64,000 nt of DNA from Ascarosepion bandense (GCA_037127315.1 JBBBDQ010000332.1:943501-1007500), one strand, 5' to 3'; shown: positions 1-10,903, counted from the first letter of the stretch. The notes: generated from the letters alone by a model not told the origin. Made by a program: numbers and translations.

Positions 1-293
1 TCAAGGATCTCTTCACTCACCCTCTCATTTGTTCTTCGTGTTTGTTTCTCACACTGTCAGTGTATTTTTCATTTCTTTAATAAAACGAAAACTGGTTTGT
101 GAATAGTTGACTTTCATAAAAAAAATATAATCGTCTAGTTAATACAATATGTATTAATTCCTGCACCATGATGGATCTAATTGAGATACCTCTGTATTCT
201 TGAAATACAACTATAAAATACAAAGGTAGACGCCATTAATGTTTCCCTGGTTTCATTACGGATTTCGAGCATTGTAACATCAGATATGTTCTG

Positions 294-377
294 CCAGGTA
301 CCCCGACCTTTTACCAGGTACCCCGACCTTTTACCAGGCCGCCTCTCTACTTAATTAGGCCGCCTCTCTACTTAATT
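294..377. repeat. Two adjacent short tandem duplications
   Basis: A 20-bp unit beginning CCAGGTACCCCG occurs twice in direct succession at 294-313 and 314-333. It is followed at once by a 21-bp unit beginning AGGCCGCCTCTC, also twice, at 336-356 and 357-377. Both duplications look identical by eye, so they are young. No coding or regulatory role is apparent. Confidence 0.9.
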
Positions 378-2004
378 TTCTCTACAAAATATCAAATGTA
401 TAAGTAGATAGATCTTACTTTTATAATAGCATTGAGATTTGGATTATCCAGTCATATTTTGCTTGTCTATGCTCTACAGGTATAAGAACCAAAGTGAGGC
501 GCGCGTCTTTCACTTGCGCCTTTCCTGCTCATGCGCCAATGTCATGGTAAGTCCTTTATATTTGCTTAAAGAAATTACACATGGCATAAATGCCCTAACA
601 TATTATCTTCTACATTTATTCACTTAATATTATATGAGTCAGTCTAAAAAAAAAAGCACACACAACCAAACCTACTAATAACGTAAACCTTGAATGCTAT
701 TGTTGGGGCCTAAATATGCATAGAAATTTAGGTTTGAATTTCACATGGCACAAGGCCATTTCCCAAAGAACTTCCTAACTAAATTCCTGCATTCCAACAA
801 TTATTTTATAGGGTTGAAATCATTCATGAAATTAGTGAATGGAACATTGAATAAAATAGTCAAGGCATTAATTAAAATTATATAAAATGTATTAACAAAT
901 AACAAGAATTACATGGTTTGTACAGACGTTGAATGTGTCTGATTAAACTGTCTTTCATTTTCTGCATAAGATTGTGTTACAGCAATTGAGGTAAGTTGTA
1001 AAGTTCTTTGTCGCTGGAAGATTTATCAGTGTCATATGTAAGTTGTGTTAGGAACTGGTGAAAATTTCTGAGTCCGTGAATAAGTTCATCTTTGTAAAGT
1101 TTAGAAGAATGATTAGTAAGAGAAAATGAGTTGGTCTTTACATGTTGTGCATGTTAGGATTCTATGCCAACTGTAATAATTTAAAAAAAATAAAAGGCAT
1201 CTACTTGTGTCTTGCAATTAGTGCGGGTGTGTGAGAGAATTGCTTGATATTGAAGAGCGCGAACCTCGCAATAGCATGCTGCTATTGGGGGCGACTGTGA
1301 ACTGCCTTCTTTTGTGTTCTCTGGTTCTGCTGCAACTGTCTTTGGGTGTACCACGTGTCTGTTATATATACATCCCGTAAGAAAGCGGGAAAGCAAGATT
1401 ATCACGTGATTGTCGCGTGTGTATATGTACAATGAGTGAATGTAGTTGTGTGGAAATACACGTGATCATACTATACCGCAGGTTTTTGTTACGGAAAGAC
1501 ATGTTCATGAGGAGACTATATAAACTCGAATGATATTGAATCTGTCGGCTTCGTGAGTTTGTAAGCTATTAAATGCCAATTTTCTTGATAAACAATACTA
1601 TCCAGAGAAAAAAAATCTAATCAGCTGTATGTAAGAGGATCTTAAGGACTACCTTTCTGTTTCGATAATGCATTAATTCGTGATAAACCCGACATTTTTT
1701 CGGGATGCATTTCTGATTACAGACTTTCATAAAATATAGAAACTGGTTACTGAATTAAGGGAGAATGTAAGCCTTAATGTCAAGTGAGACTTTGTTATTC
1801 CTTAGATTTTAATAGCTTTCTTGATTTACTCATCTGTTTTATCTTTACTGTTTATGTTTGGAGGCGTATTTTGATATAACTCTATGTATATTGGTATATG
1901 TTCAGTGTGGTAAGGGTTGAAATGTGATTGAAAGATTGAACATTTCTTCTGTGCTGCTTTTGATCGTATGATATCATTGCCAGTTTTTGATTTTTCCCAC
2001 ATTT
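378..2004. other. AT-rich stretch without recognisable gene or repeat
   Basis: I see no long reading frame, tRNA-like box pair, long simple repeat or transposon motif here. The short open frames near 439-627 (plus) and 1181-1432 (minus) have no recognisable domain and are within chance expectation for AT-rich DNA. Confidence 0.5.
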
Positions 2005-2575
2005 AGGGAGTGTTCATCACTCTCCACAACTTCCTATCTTTTGTAGTTCTTAGTAAAGTTTTCTGTTCGCTCTTACGTTGTGGTACAGTAGATATCGGCT
2101 CGGAATGAGAAGCGGGGGAGCCGAGTTCGAATTCCAGTTGAATCCATTGTATTCATTTACGTGCAAATACCCTTGGGAAAGGTATTAATCCGTCTCTTCC
2201 TTCCAGTTATGTGTTAAATAGCAGGACAGATTGGGTTCTATAGCCTTGGTCGGCAACCAGTCTACCGCAGAAAGCAATGGCAACCTACTGCGGGATAATC
2301 TTCTGCCCAGTCAGTTGTGTCTCTTTCGAGACATCTAACTAGTCTACCGCAGAAAGCAATGGCAACCTACTGCGGGATAATCTTCTGCCCAGTCAGTTGT
2401 GTCTCTTTCGAGACATGATCGCCCAAGCGTGTATCACGTATGGCACTTAACTGACTGACTTCTTCCCAATTCCCGTTCTGTCATTTATTTACACAAATTG
2501 TTTGGAAGGCTTATCCCGACATTTGTCTCAATAATATGTCCTGCGAGTCTCAAATTCTCTAAGCTATATTTCCTC
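2005..2575 (+). repeat. Old copy of the 3-kb tandem repeat, split by a SINE
   Basis: 2005-2075 (CTCCACAACTTCCTATC and onward) matches the second half of the tandem unit at 2907-3457. 2461-2575 (CCCGTTCTGTCATTTATTT, then TTATCCCGACA, then TGTCCTGCGAGT) matches the sequence that directly follows the tandem array at 3457-3550. The two halves are contiguous in the 3.4-kb copy but separated here by the SINE at 2076-2460. The empty and filled versions of the site are therefore both in the window. Confidence 0.8.
2076..2460 (+). mobile_element. tRNA-derived SINE with internal 76-bp duplication
   Basis: The element starts with a tRNA-like head: an A-box-like GTGGTACAGTAGATATC and a B-box-like GAGTTCGAATTCC. 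It continues with the SINE body seen throughout the window (GCAAATACCCTTGGGAAAGG, CAACCTACTGCGGGATAATC, TCTCTTTCGAGACATGATCG, and a CTGACTGACT end). Such elements are copied by LINE machinery from pol III transcripts. A 76-bp segment of the body is repeated at 2259-2334 and 2341-2416, separated by CTAACT, so this copy is longer than its relatives (about 290 bp). No protein is encoded. Confidence 0.85.
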
Positions 2576-2906
2576 CTTACGCACCCTAGAAACTAATTAT
2601 AATTTTTCTATTTGTTTCTGCTTCAGTCTATGATATTCTAAGCATCCTTCAGTAGAACCACATATCTTTGATGCTTGGCTTTATTAATTTAATTTCCAAT
2701 TTTCTGGAAATACTGTTTTTTTTTTTTTAAGTGTTTGGTATTTTCCTTCTACTTTTTTTTTTTGTTATTCTGTTTTTATTTCTTTCTTTCATCAATTATT
2801 TCAACTCAGGATTGCCGTCTCATGGGGTTATTATTATTCCTCCGCGATATTACTTTTGAATGGTCACACATTGTTTTTTCTTACGAATATATGAAAACAT
2901 TATTTA

Positions 2907-3457
2907 AAAGGCTAACAAACTGCGACCCTTGAACCTTTAGGCAATTTTCTATATGTCTCTTTAGAGTGTAAGCAATCGTGACTCTCCACAACTTCCTATC
3001 TTTTGTAGCTCTTAGTAAGGCTTTCTTTTCGCTCTCCCTTCCAAAAGGTTAACAAATTGCCGACCCTTGAACTTCTGGGTAATTTTTCTATATGTCCCTT
3101 CAGGGCATGGGAACTCATGAGTCTCCACAACTTCCTATATTTTGTAGCTCTTAGTAAGGCTTTCTTTTCGCTCTCCCTTCCAAAAGGTTAACAAATTGCC
3201 GACCCTTGAACTTCTGGGTAATTTTCTATATGTCCCGTCAGGGCATGGGAACTCATGAGTCTCCACAACTTCCTATCTTTTGTAGCTCTTAGTAAGGCTT
3301 TCTTTTCGCTCTCCCTTCCAAAAGGTTAACAAATTGCCGACCCTTGAACTTCTGGGTAATTTTCTATATGTCCCGTCAGGGCATGGGAACTCATGAGTCT
3401 CCACAACTTCCTATCTTTTGTAGCTCTTAGTAAGGTTTTCTTTTCACTCTCCTACCC
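2907..3457 (+). repeat. Tandem array of four ~138-bp units
   Basis: Units start with AAAAGG(T/C)TAACAAA at about 2907, 3043, 3182 and 3320, giving periods of 136, 139 and 138 bp. Each contains GACCCTTGAACTTCTGGG, a TATATGTCCC motif and CTCCACAACTTCCTATC. The first unit is the most diverged and the last three are close to identical. Parts resemble the reverse complement of the RTE 3' end found elsewhere in the window (CTCTTAGTA, CATGGCT-like spacing), but not well enough to call it derived from that. Confidence 0.85.
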
Positions 3458-3562
3458 AATTTCCGTTCTGTCATTCATTTACACACATTGTTAGGAAGGT
3501 TTATCCCGACATTCCTTTGTCTCAACTCTAAAATGTCCTGCGAGTGTCGAATTAATACAACT

Positions 3563-4210
3563 TTTTTTTAATTATTTCACCCCCAAGCAAGGCGGTACCG
3601 CTACTGATGTGCAGGGGGCTACATAAGAGAGTAGGCAGGAGGAGAGTGAAGACAAAGATGAACCAGCTACATGGAGTGAAAGAGAAGAGCAAGAGAAAGA
3701 GGAGAACACAGGAGTGAAGAGAGTTGCGAAGGAAAAGAAACAGAAAAGAAAAGAACAAGATACTCGGGGAGATGTAGAAAGGGCTGGAGTTAAGTGGATA
3801 AGAGATGGAAATTGACTTTGCATTTAAATTCTTGGAGGTTATAACCGTATGGAATGAAGTTCCACGGGCGGGAAGCGCGAGAAAAGAAGCTGATGGAATA
3901 GAATTGTCGCCTGCATTTGGTTGATCTAACTGTAAAAGGGTGGAACCTTGTTGCCAGTCTGGTTGCTCGAGTAAATTCTTGTGGAGGGGGCACCAGTGAC
4001 TTAAGTTAGTCAGAGAGGAAGCCATGAAAATATTTATAGAAGAGACAGAGGTAAGCCACATACCACCAATGAGAAAGTGGCTGGAGTCGAGCTGCCAGGT
4101 CGGGACCAATCACATTATAGATTCTCCTTTGGAGCCTGTCGAGAACACTGAGACGAACAGTAAGATATGACAACAGTATTCCATAGGAACAGTAGGAGAA
4201 GAATATTTTC
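3563..4210 (-). pseudogene. 5'-truncated CR1/Jockey-like LINE, 3' end of pol ORF and 3' UTR
   Basis: Minus-strand frames read RRIYNVIGPDLAARLQPLSH, then LCLFYKYFHGFLSD, then ATRLATRFHPFTV and CRRQFYSISFFSRASRPWNF. This is the C-terminal tail after the reverse transcriptase of a non-LTR retrotransposon family seen repeatedly here. Stops and frame changes split it into at least two frames. The 3' end is the family hallmark read on the minus strand: a CCTTGCTTGGGGGTGAAAT motif followed by an A-rich tail at 3563-3570. Truncation at about 4210 is the usual 5' truncation of LINEs. The clade (CR1/L2 versus Jockey) is an inference from the C-terminal motifs only. Confidence 0.8.
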
Positions 4211-4479
4211 AACTTAACTGAATAAAGTGTTTAATTCAGAATTCAAAGTATGTTAGAAAACGCCGTAGGCATAATCAACAGAATAACCCAGTAGGAAAAC
4301 GGATTCAAATATGCAAGATAGGGATATTAGTTCGAATGTCAAATATGAATTTCAGAATTTCATGGTTTACAGTCATACCATATTGACACACCGTTCATGT
4401 TCGATCACCAAAATTAAGCAACGTCGAGCCTTGTCAGTAACTGGATGAGTAACTACTTTCGATTACCAGATGTTGAAAG

Positions 4480-4735
4480 TGTGGATGTGATGTTGAAGTA
4501 ATGGATAATGGTTCGGAGTTGGAAATCGAAGAACTGCGTTTTAATTCGGTTCGTTGTATTCATTTATGTGCAAACACCATTAGAAAAGGTACGAATCCAC
4601 CTCTTCTCCTCTCCAGCTATAGATTAAATAGTGGAATTTGTAAATTGTTATTATCCATTCCCCCAGAAAAACTTCTAACAATCAGAAAATATTTTCTGGT
4701 TTTAAATAACCTGTAAAAGGATTGATAAGCTGTAA
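4480..4735 (+). mobile_element. Diverged tRNA-headed SINE with alternative 3' tail
   Basis: The head reads GTGTTGAAGTAATGGATAAT and continues to a B-box-like TTTTAATTCGGTTCG, then to the SINE body start ATTTATGTGCAAACACC. After CCAGCTATAGATTAAATAG the sequence leaves the common body and ends in CTTCTAACAATCAGAAAATA and AAATAACCTGTAAAAGG. The same tail occurs at 9415-9475, beyond the mariner insertion, so it is a distinct SINE subtype. Confidence 0.6.
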
Positions 4736-4847
4736 AATGCTAATCATTCAATCAATCATAATTTATTTACTTGTTTAGTACCAAGATACCCAAAACTTTT
4801 TAAACAAAGACAAAGATGAATAAAAATGTCCAACCCGAAAATACTGA

Positions 4848-4848
<1 letters not shown>

Positions 4849-4879
<31 letters not shown>

Positions 4880-4880
4880 A
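4849..4880. repeat. (GAAA)n microsatellite
   Basis: About eight GAAA units followed by an A run. Confidence 0.9.
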
Positions 4881-5129
4881 AAAAAAATTAAGCACATCGG
4901 GTGCAAATTGCTTTTATTAAAAAGACAGCCGTTTCATTTTGAGGTAAAAAAAAAACTCATTTGCAGTCGGCCTGGTCGCAGCGTACGAGATAGTAATATA
5001 AGATGAGTAAAGATAACAGAAGCCGGAAATTCATCTGCCATTTCTCATTAACCAAATTCATCAAAGTCCCTATGGATTTGACTCAGCTGCAATAAGTAGG
5101 TTCTGCTCAACACTGGGTCGAAGAAAACT

Positions 5130-5673
5130 CTCTCGTGTGAAGTTGATGCGACAAATCCCGTTAAATATTCAGACCAATTCATCAGTTCTTGATTTTAAAT
5201 GGCTTGTTAATTTAAATGCTTTTAAAACGAAACTATACACTTTTATTCGTCTGAGTGAACTCTTTTGGACTTCCATCAGTATGGCTGATGCTAACCACCC
5301 TGAGAGTGACTCGAGCAAATGTTTTCTGTTGACATGAAGTGGAAAGAGTATATTGAATCAACTACTACGTCTCCAGCTAGGAAAGTTAGTTCCCTCTGTT
5401 GTGCTAGACAATTTTCTTTGCCAGAATCTACTGAACACATTTTGAAGTCTGCTATTCGTTCACGTTTTGAATATTACTACCACATCTATTGTGATGATTT
5501 CGCTATGTGTCTTTATAAATTACAAAGAAGAATATGCAACGTTATTAGTCCTGACTTAGTAAATTGTCTTTAGTAACTTTCCATCGTCTTGACGTCGCTT
5601 TCCTGTACATTTTATATAAATATCTTCATGGTAATTGTTCTGACGAACTTTCATCTTTAGCTAGACTTTATGA
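5130..5673 (+). pseudogene. CR1/Jockey-like LINE fragment, part 1 (interrupted)
   Basis: Plus-strand frames read NAFKTKLYTFIRLSE and SISMADANHPESDSS, then after a frameshift near 5320 DMKWKEYIESTTTSPARKV, SIRSRFEYYYHI and LQRRICNVISPDL. This is the thumb/connector region just downstream of the reverse transcriptase catalytic core in the same LINE family as 3563-4210. Internal stops and the frameshift make it a pseudogene. The frame runs into SSLARLYD at 5673, where it is broken by the insertion at 5674-6602. It resumes in register at 6603. Confidence 0.8.
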
Positions 5674-6602
5674 TGGTTGGTTGGTTGGTTGGTTGGTTGG
5701 TTGGTTGGTTGGTTCATTTAACCAGCATATCAACCTTCATTAGGTTATTTAATGCTGAAAATCATCTTGATTTGTTTTATTTAGATTATTTGTTTTATTG
5801 TTTTTGTTTGCTTATATTTGGGGGGGGATTGTAAAGAGTGCTGGACTGCACTGTAATTCTCTATGTCAGTGAATGTTGGTCGATCTCATCAAGGATGAAG
5901 GAGAGGCTTGAAATAGGGGAAATTTGGTTTTACAGAAGGATGATGAGGATATCATGGACAGAGCACGTGAGCAACAATGAGGTGTTGGTAAAGTTGGTAA
6001 AGATGCAAACGAGAAGAAAACTGATAATGAATATCAGGAAGAGACAAATAAGGTTCCTGGGACATCTAATGAGGATCGAGGGCCTGGAGAATCTAATACT
6101 CACAGTACGGATAGAGGGATAGAGACAGAGGAAAGCAGCGTGAGACATAATTGATAGGTTGGTTGGTTGGTTGGCTGGTTGGTTGGTTGGTTGGTTGGTT
6201 GGTTGGTTGGTTCATTTAACCAGCATATCAACCTTCATTAGGTCATTTAACGCTGAAAATCGTTTTGATTTGTTTTATTTAGTTTATTTGTTTTACTGTT
6301 TTTGTTTGCTTTTTGTTTTGTTTTTTTCAAAAAAGGTTTTGTTGGCAAGATTATTCATTAAAAAACATTTGTTGGTAATATTTTTCATTCAAAAAAGTTT
6401 TGTTGGTAAATACTTTCACAGCATTTTGACCCTAGTTTGGGGGTTAACTATTTACCCATAGCTGGGATCCTAAAAGGTGCTACCACTCTGGGTCAGGGTG
6501 GACCTGGAATCAACAGCAATTAAAAGGTGGTTCCATGCTCCTCACATCCTCCCAAATGGAGGTCTTGCTGCCGGACGCAGTTTAAGGTCATACCCAGGAC
6601 CT
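5674..6602 (-). mobile_element. Composite retroposon insertion flanked by a 13-bp TSD
   Basis: The 13-bp sequence CTAGACTTTATGA occurs at 5661-5673 and again at 6603-6615. Removing 929 bp (one TSD copy plus the insert boundary) rejoins the LINE reading frame across the junction. The insert contains two copies of (TTGG)n followed by CATTTAACCAGCATATCAAC, at about 5674-5830 and 6155-6310. Between them sits an RTE-type LINE piece. Its right part is a unique segment (CTGGGTCAGGGTGGACCTGG, GGTCTTGCTGCCGGACGCAG). Read on the minus strand the unit ends in a (CCAA)n tail next to one TSD, as expected of a retroposed copy. I do not recognise the family. Confidence 0.75.
5835..6150 (+). pseudogene. RTE-like LINE 3' fragment inside the composite insertion
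   Basis: The frame reads SECWSISSRMKERLE, IWFYRRMMRISWTEHVSNNE and RQIRFLGHLMRIEGLENLIL, which is the C-terminal region of the endonuclease/reverse-transcriptase polyprotein found repeatedly in this window. It lacks the last ~100 bp normally present before the 3' end. It is bounded on both sides by the (TTGG)n-containing repeat rather than by its own tail, so it was carried or copied as part of the composite. Confidence 0.8.
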
Positions 6603-6870
6603 CTAGACTTTATGAAATTAACCATAGTACTAGATTGGCAGAAAGGTCTCATCATTTTAGAATTAAAGTGGACAGATGAAACCGTACGTTCTATGTTAAG
6701 TGCTTCTAGTCTCGCATTTATGGAATTTTCTAGAAATGTGGAAACTAAATGAAATATGAATTGTTATTCTCTTTCAATGTTATTAACCATTAATGGTGTT
6801 TTATTTTTATCATATTCTCTCACAGTCAATAACCCCTTGCGACTAAGTGGTTTTTTTTGGTTTGCTTAAG
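6603..6870 (+). pseudogene. CR1/Jockey-like LINE fragment, part 2
   Basis: This continues the LINE broken at 5673. In the register of part 1 it reads EINHSTRLAERSHHFRIKV followed by a stop, then NRTFYVKCF, matching the family's TRLA..SHPF..KV...FYS.SF segment. The 3' end near 6830-6870 is a degenerate version of the family terminus (ACCCCTTGCGACTAAGTGG followed by TTGCTTAAGATTAAATT). Several stops are present. Confidence 0.7.
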
Positions 6871-7141
6871 ATTAAATTATTTTAAAGAAATGCTTTGATG
6901 TGGTGGAATGATTTGAATGCTCTTATGACCTGGAGAGCTATGCTGGTGGAAGTTTATCTGTCAGGTCCGAGAAATGACAATAGTTAGGGACCAGAGAAAA
7001 CCATAGTCGTCCAATGACGAAAACAACTCTGAGAAGGCATAACTCTCCAATTCGAGAAATAAGCTAACATGAACAGATCGATATATTGACTTGATATGCA
7101 GTGATCGATGGCAGAAGCAGCCAGTACTAGTTAACTTAATA

Positions 7142-7850
7142 CGGAAGAAATATCTTCTTCTTCTATGTGCGCTGTCTTTTCAGGACGGAGGCGATCATGG
7201 CTTTCCAGGTCTCTCTATTCCCGGTTGCTCTTAGTATGCCTTCTTCTGTTACACCACACAACTCTCGTTCTGTCATCCACCTGATCAGGCCCTTCAAATA
7301 TGTTATCCGCTGCTTTTCCCCGTTTCTTTTTCCCTATATCTGGCTTGTTAGTATCAGTTTCTCCCCAAGCCCTCCTTCCTCATTGTATGTCCCAGGAACT
7401 TTAGCTGTCTTTTCCTAATGTTCAGTATTAATTTCCTTTTAGTTTCCATCCTTACCAAAACCTCATCATTGCTCATATGCTCGATCCATGATATCCGCAG
7501 CATCATTCTGTAGAACCACATTTCTATTGCTTCAAGTTTTCCTTCATCTTCGATGATATTGTCCCGCATTCACTGCTATATTGAAGAAATGACATCACAT
7601 AGCGATCCAGTACTCTGTTCTTTGTTTCTAGCAAAAATTTCTTGTCTCTGAATACTGTATTCAGCTTCTGGAAAGCGTCCTTCGCCATGCCAATTCGCCT
7701 TTGGATGTTAGTGTTGCACTTTCCGTCTTCTGTTATAACATTTCCCAGATATTTACATTTTTGTACCTGCTTGATTTTAGTATCCCCCACCTGTATTTGG
7801 CATTTTGGGCTTTTAAGCAACTGAAAAACAGTGATACTATGACATGAAAA
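7142..7850 (-). pseudogene. RTE-like LINE 3' end (C-terminal polyprotein)
   Basis: On the minus strand, frames read LLKSPKCQIQVGDTKIKQVQ, CKYLGNVITEDGKCNTNIQR, IGMAKDAFQKLNTV, then after frameshifts IEMWFYRMMLRISWIEHMSN and RQLKFLGHTMRKEGLG. These are the post-RT motifs of an RTE-type retrotransposon. The 3' end is at about 7142-7200, with the conserved CATGATCGCCT..GTCC(T)GAAAAGACAG segment and an AGAAGAAGA tail. It is 5' truncated and frameshifted at least twice. The RTE assignment rests on resemblance to the BovB/CFDP2-type endonuclease-RT proteins and is an inference. Confidence 0.85.
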
Positions 7851-7984
7851 CCAGTTCTTTATGCCAAATCGCTTGTTGTTTGAATAGACTATCTCTTTGA
7901 TAGAGAAGAAAGAAAGAAGTTGGATAATAGTGTGTGCGTTTGTTTGAAACGTATAATCAAAATGAAAAACAAAAAACGTTTTGT

Positions 7985-8159
7985 TTTCGTGGTGAAGTGG
8001 ATATCGGTTCGCGAATGAGAACTCGGCATAGCCGAGTTCGAATTCTAGTCGGGTTCGTTACATTCACTTACGCGCAAATACCCTTAGTGAAAAGTATGAA
8101 TCCACATCTTCTCCCCTAGCTACGTGTTAATTTGTATTAATAAATCATTTTTACTTCTA
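7985..8159 (+). mobile_element. tRNA-headed SINE, left part (split by mariner)
   Basis: A head with GGTGAAGTGGATATCGG (A-box-like) and GCCGAGTTCGAATTC (B-box-like) is followed by ACTTACGCGCAAATACCC and a CCCTAGCTACGTGTTAAT body end. It is interrupted at 8158-8159 (TA) by the mariner element. Its tail resumes at 9413 and matches the tail of the SINE at 4480-4735. Confidence 0.75.
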
Positions 8160-9412
8160 ATACATCACTCGATAATCCCGGGCTTGACTTATAGATGACG
8201 CCACTAATAAAAAAAAATTATATGATTTTTATGAAGTACTAACATTCAAATGGCACGTGAGAAAAGTTGGGCCCAATCAGTTTATTAGTTTACAAAGTAC
8301 TGTTATTTAAGTGAAGCAGCCGTTGCAAATTTTCAAAACAATGAAAAAATCTGAATTTCTTGTGTCGACAAAACATTGCTTTCTGATGTGAAAAATACTG
8401 TTCAAGTAAAGCAATGATTCTGTTCTGTCGGAAACAAAGGTTCAGATGTGGTACACTAACTTCAAACGAGGTCGTACAGACACAAATGATGATTTCGCCT
8501 AAAATCGGCAGTTGTCCCGGAAAACACCAAAAAATCCACAAACTCATTTTGGCCGATCGTAAACTGAAGTTGCGTGAGATAGCAGGGGAGTAGAACATAT
8601 CAGAAGGCGGCGTATTTACCATTTTGCATGAACATTTGTCAGTGGGAAAACTGTGTTCAAAGTGGGTGCCGCTTTTGCTTACAGTCGATCAAAAACAACA
8701 TCGCGTCGATTCAGAGCGTTGTTTGCAACTGTTTCAACGCAACAAGGTTTTTGCGTAAATATATGGCAATAAATGAAATATGGATCAACACTACACTCCG
8801 GAGACAAATCAGCAGTCAGCTGAGTGGACATCAGCAAGTGAAAGCCGTCCAAAGCGACCAAAGACACAAACATCAACAGGCAAGGTTTGGGCCTCCGTAT
8901 TTTGAGATGCTCAAAGTATTTTGTTCATCGATTTCTTTGAGAAAAGAAGAACTATCAATAGTAAATATTATATAGAATTATTGGTGCGTTCGAAGGAAAA
9001 ACATTACCAAAAAACGGTCACAAATAAAGAAGATAAAAACAACCTTTCATCAAGACCATCCACCGTGTCGCAAGTCAATCAAAACGATGGCAAAACTACA
9101 TGAATAGCATTTCGGATTGCTTCCACATCCACTCTGTTCCCCAGATTTGGACCCCATCGACTACTAGCTGTTTGCACACCCAAAAGAATGCACTAGAGAA
9201 AGAGATTTGGATCCAGTGAAGAAGTGATATCGGAAACCGTGGCGTATTTGAGGTCAAAGACAAATCGTTCTGCAAAAAGGGCATCGAATCGTTAGAGAAT
9301 TGTTGGAATCAGTGCATCACCCTAGAAGAAGACTATGTTGATGAATAGAGTCGCATTTTGCCTAAAAGTTGTTGTTTTGTAAATTAGGCCCGGGATATAT
9401 TGAGTGATGTAT
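8160..9412 (+). pseudogene. mariner transposon fossil with terminal inverted repeats
   Basis: Ends are inverted copies of ATACATCACTC..AT..ATCCCGGGC at 8160-8185 and 9387-9412, flanked by TA at 8158-8159 and 9413-9414, the duplication typical of mariner. Inside, three frames together give mariner transposase motifs in order: WYTNFKRGRTDTNDDF; ADRKLKLREIAGE with HTH-like spacing; EIWI followed by YTPET-like residues; SVF and FIDFFEKRRTINSKYYIELL around the second catalytic Asp; and LFPRFGPHRLLAV near the third. Frameshifts and stops make it inactive. Length (~1.25 kb) fits an originally full-length mariner. Confidence 0.88.
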
Positions 9413-9480
9413 TAAAAATATTCTTACAATCCGAAAAGATTTTCTGGCTTTAAATAACATGTAAAAGGTTAAACCTTAAA
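9413..9480 (+). mobile_element. SINE tail resumed after mariner
   Basis: CTTACAATCCGAAAAGATTT and AAATAACATGTAAAAGGTT match 4676-4720, the tail of the SINE at 4480-4735. This is the right half of the SINE broken by the mariner insertion. Confidence 0.7.
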
Positions 9481-9618
9481 AAAAAAAATCAAGTAATGTA
9501 GCATTGAAGCAATGGTATGGCTTGCGTTGTTGTTCTGATATTCCCATAATGTTTTTAGAGATGTCCTGGACAGAATACACCTTCACCTACTCTATGTATG
9601 GATAATATCTGAAATGAA

Positions 9619-9945
9619 TGGTATGAATCCATCTACTTCATTCCAGTTATGGTTTGAATAGTAGGATGTACGAGAGATCGAAGAGCTAAGTTCGAATTCC
9701 AGTTGAATTCGTTATATTCACTTACACGCAAATACCCCTGGGAAAGGTAATAATCAGTCACTTCTCCCTTCAGTTATGGGTTAAATAGTAAGACAGATTG
9801 GGTTCTATAACCCTGGTTGGCAGTTAGTGTTCCGCAGAAAGTAATGGCAACCTCTTGCAGGAAAATCTTCTGTCCGGTCAATCATGTCTCGAAAGAGACA
9901 TGACCACCATCGCGTTTATCACGTTTGACATTTAACAGACTGACT
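9619..9945 (+). mobile_element. Rearranged tRNA-derived SINE
   Basis: A body fragment (GGTATGAATCCATCTACTTC, CCAGTTATGGTTTGAATAG; 9619-9666) precedes the head of a second, nearly complete copy (GCTAAGTTCGAATTCCAGTT to AACAGACTGACTGATG; about 9667-9945). The order body-fragment then head is a head-to-tail junction. The second copy keeps the full body including TCTCGAAAGAGACATGACC, but its head is degraded. Confidence 0.75.
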
Positions 9946-10008
9946 GATGTTCTTTCCCGTATAAAGAAGTCTTGGTGGTAACATTCTTCTTTTTTCTCCT
10001 TCATAATG

Positions 10009-10370
10009 TTGCTATTTATCATTCATATTCTTGCTATTTATCATTCATATTGTTGCTATTTGTCATTCATATTCTTGCTATTTATCATTCATATTGTTGC
10101 TATTTATCATTCATATTCTTGCTATTTATCATTCATATTGTTTTCATTTTTAAATTGTTGTTATTTATCATAATTTGAATCACTTCTATGATGTATATTG
10201 TTGCTATTTCTTATTCATATTATTGCTATTTTGTCATTCGTTTTATTGCCAGTTCTCATTCATACTGTTTTCTTGTTTATATTGTTGATATTTGTGATTT
10301 TTTGTTCATATTGTTTTCTCATTCATATTGTTGCGAATTATCATTTATATTGTTGCTATTTATCACAAAA
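10009..10370 (+). repeat. 22-bp minisatellite, decaying to the right
   Basis: The unit is about 22 bp (GCTATTTATCATTCATATT plus GTT or CTT). At least six regular copies lie at 10009-10145, followed by degenerate copies to about 10370. The 60-90-codon open frames here only translate this repeat. Confidence 0.85.
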
Positions 10371-10699
10371 GTCGATATGCTTTTGAGTCGAATAAAATAA
10401 ACAGCAGTAAATCCATAAATCCTACGACCTCGATTCTCGTAAAATTTGGGTTGCCGGCGCACAAAAGTGGATGTGTCTCCAGCAACATTGTTCAGGTAGT
10501 TTTGTTTTTACTCAGAGTTGCCGCCCAAGAAGAGAAAAGAGCAAAGAGATGGATTCGAATATCTGCCATACGAAAGGGGAATGCAACAGAATAGATAGAA
10601 ATCTGAGTTCCGAACGCCGATTTTACTTTCCTGGTTGATAATCACTTCCACTACCTGCATATCGATAAAATTACGATATGTTTATTTTCTTAAAACACT

Positions 10700-10860
10700 T
10701 CCTCGTGAACATCGGTATATATATATATATATATACCAATTTTTTTGGGCTTATACACTTAAATAGATAGATATTTTAATTATATTCAGATTATATATAT
10801 ACCGATTTTTTTTTGGTTTATACACTTAAATAGTAGATAGATTTTTTAATTATATTCAGA

Positions 10861-10903
<43 letters not shown>

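Noticed and set aside
9972..10400. CRISPR-like regular repeats
   Set aside because: The 22-bp units are directly abutting with no unique spacers; this is a minisatellite, and the genome is animal.
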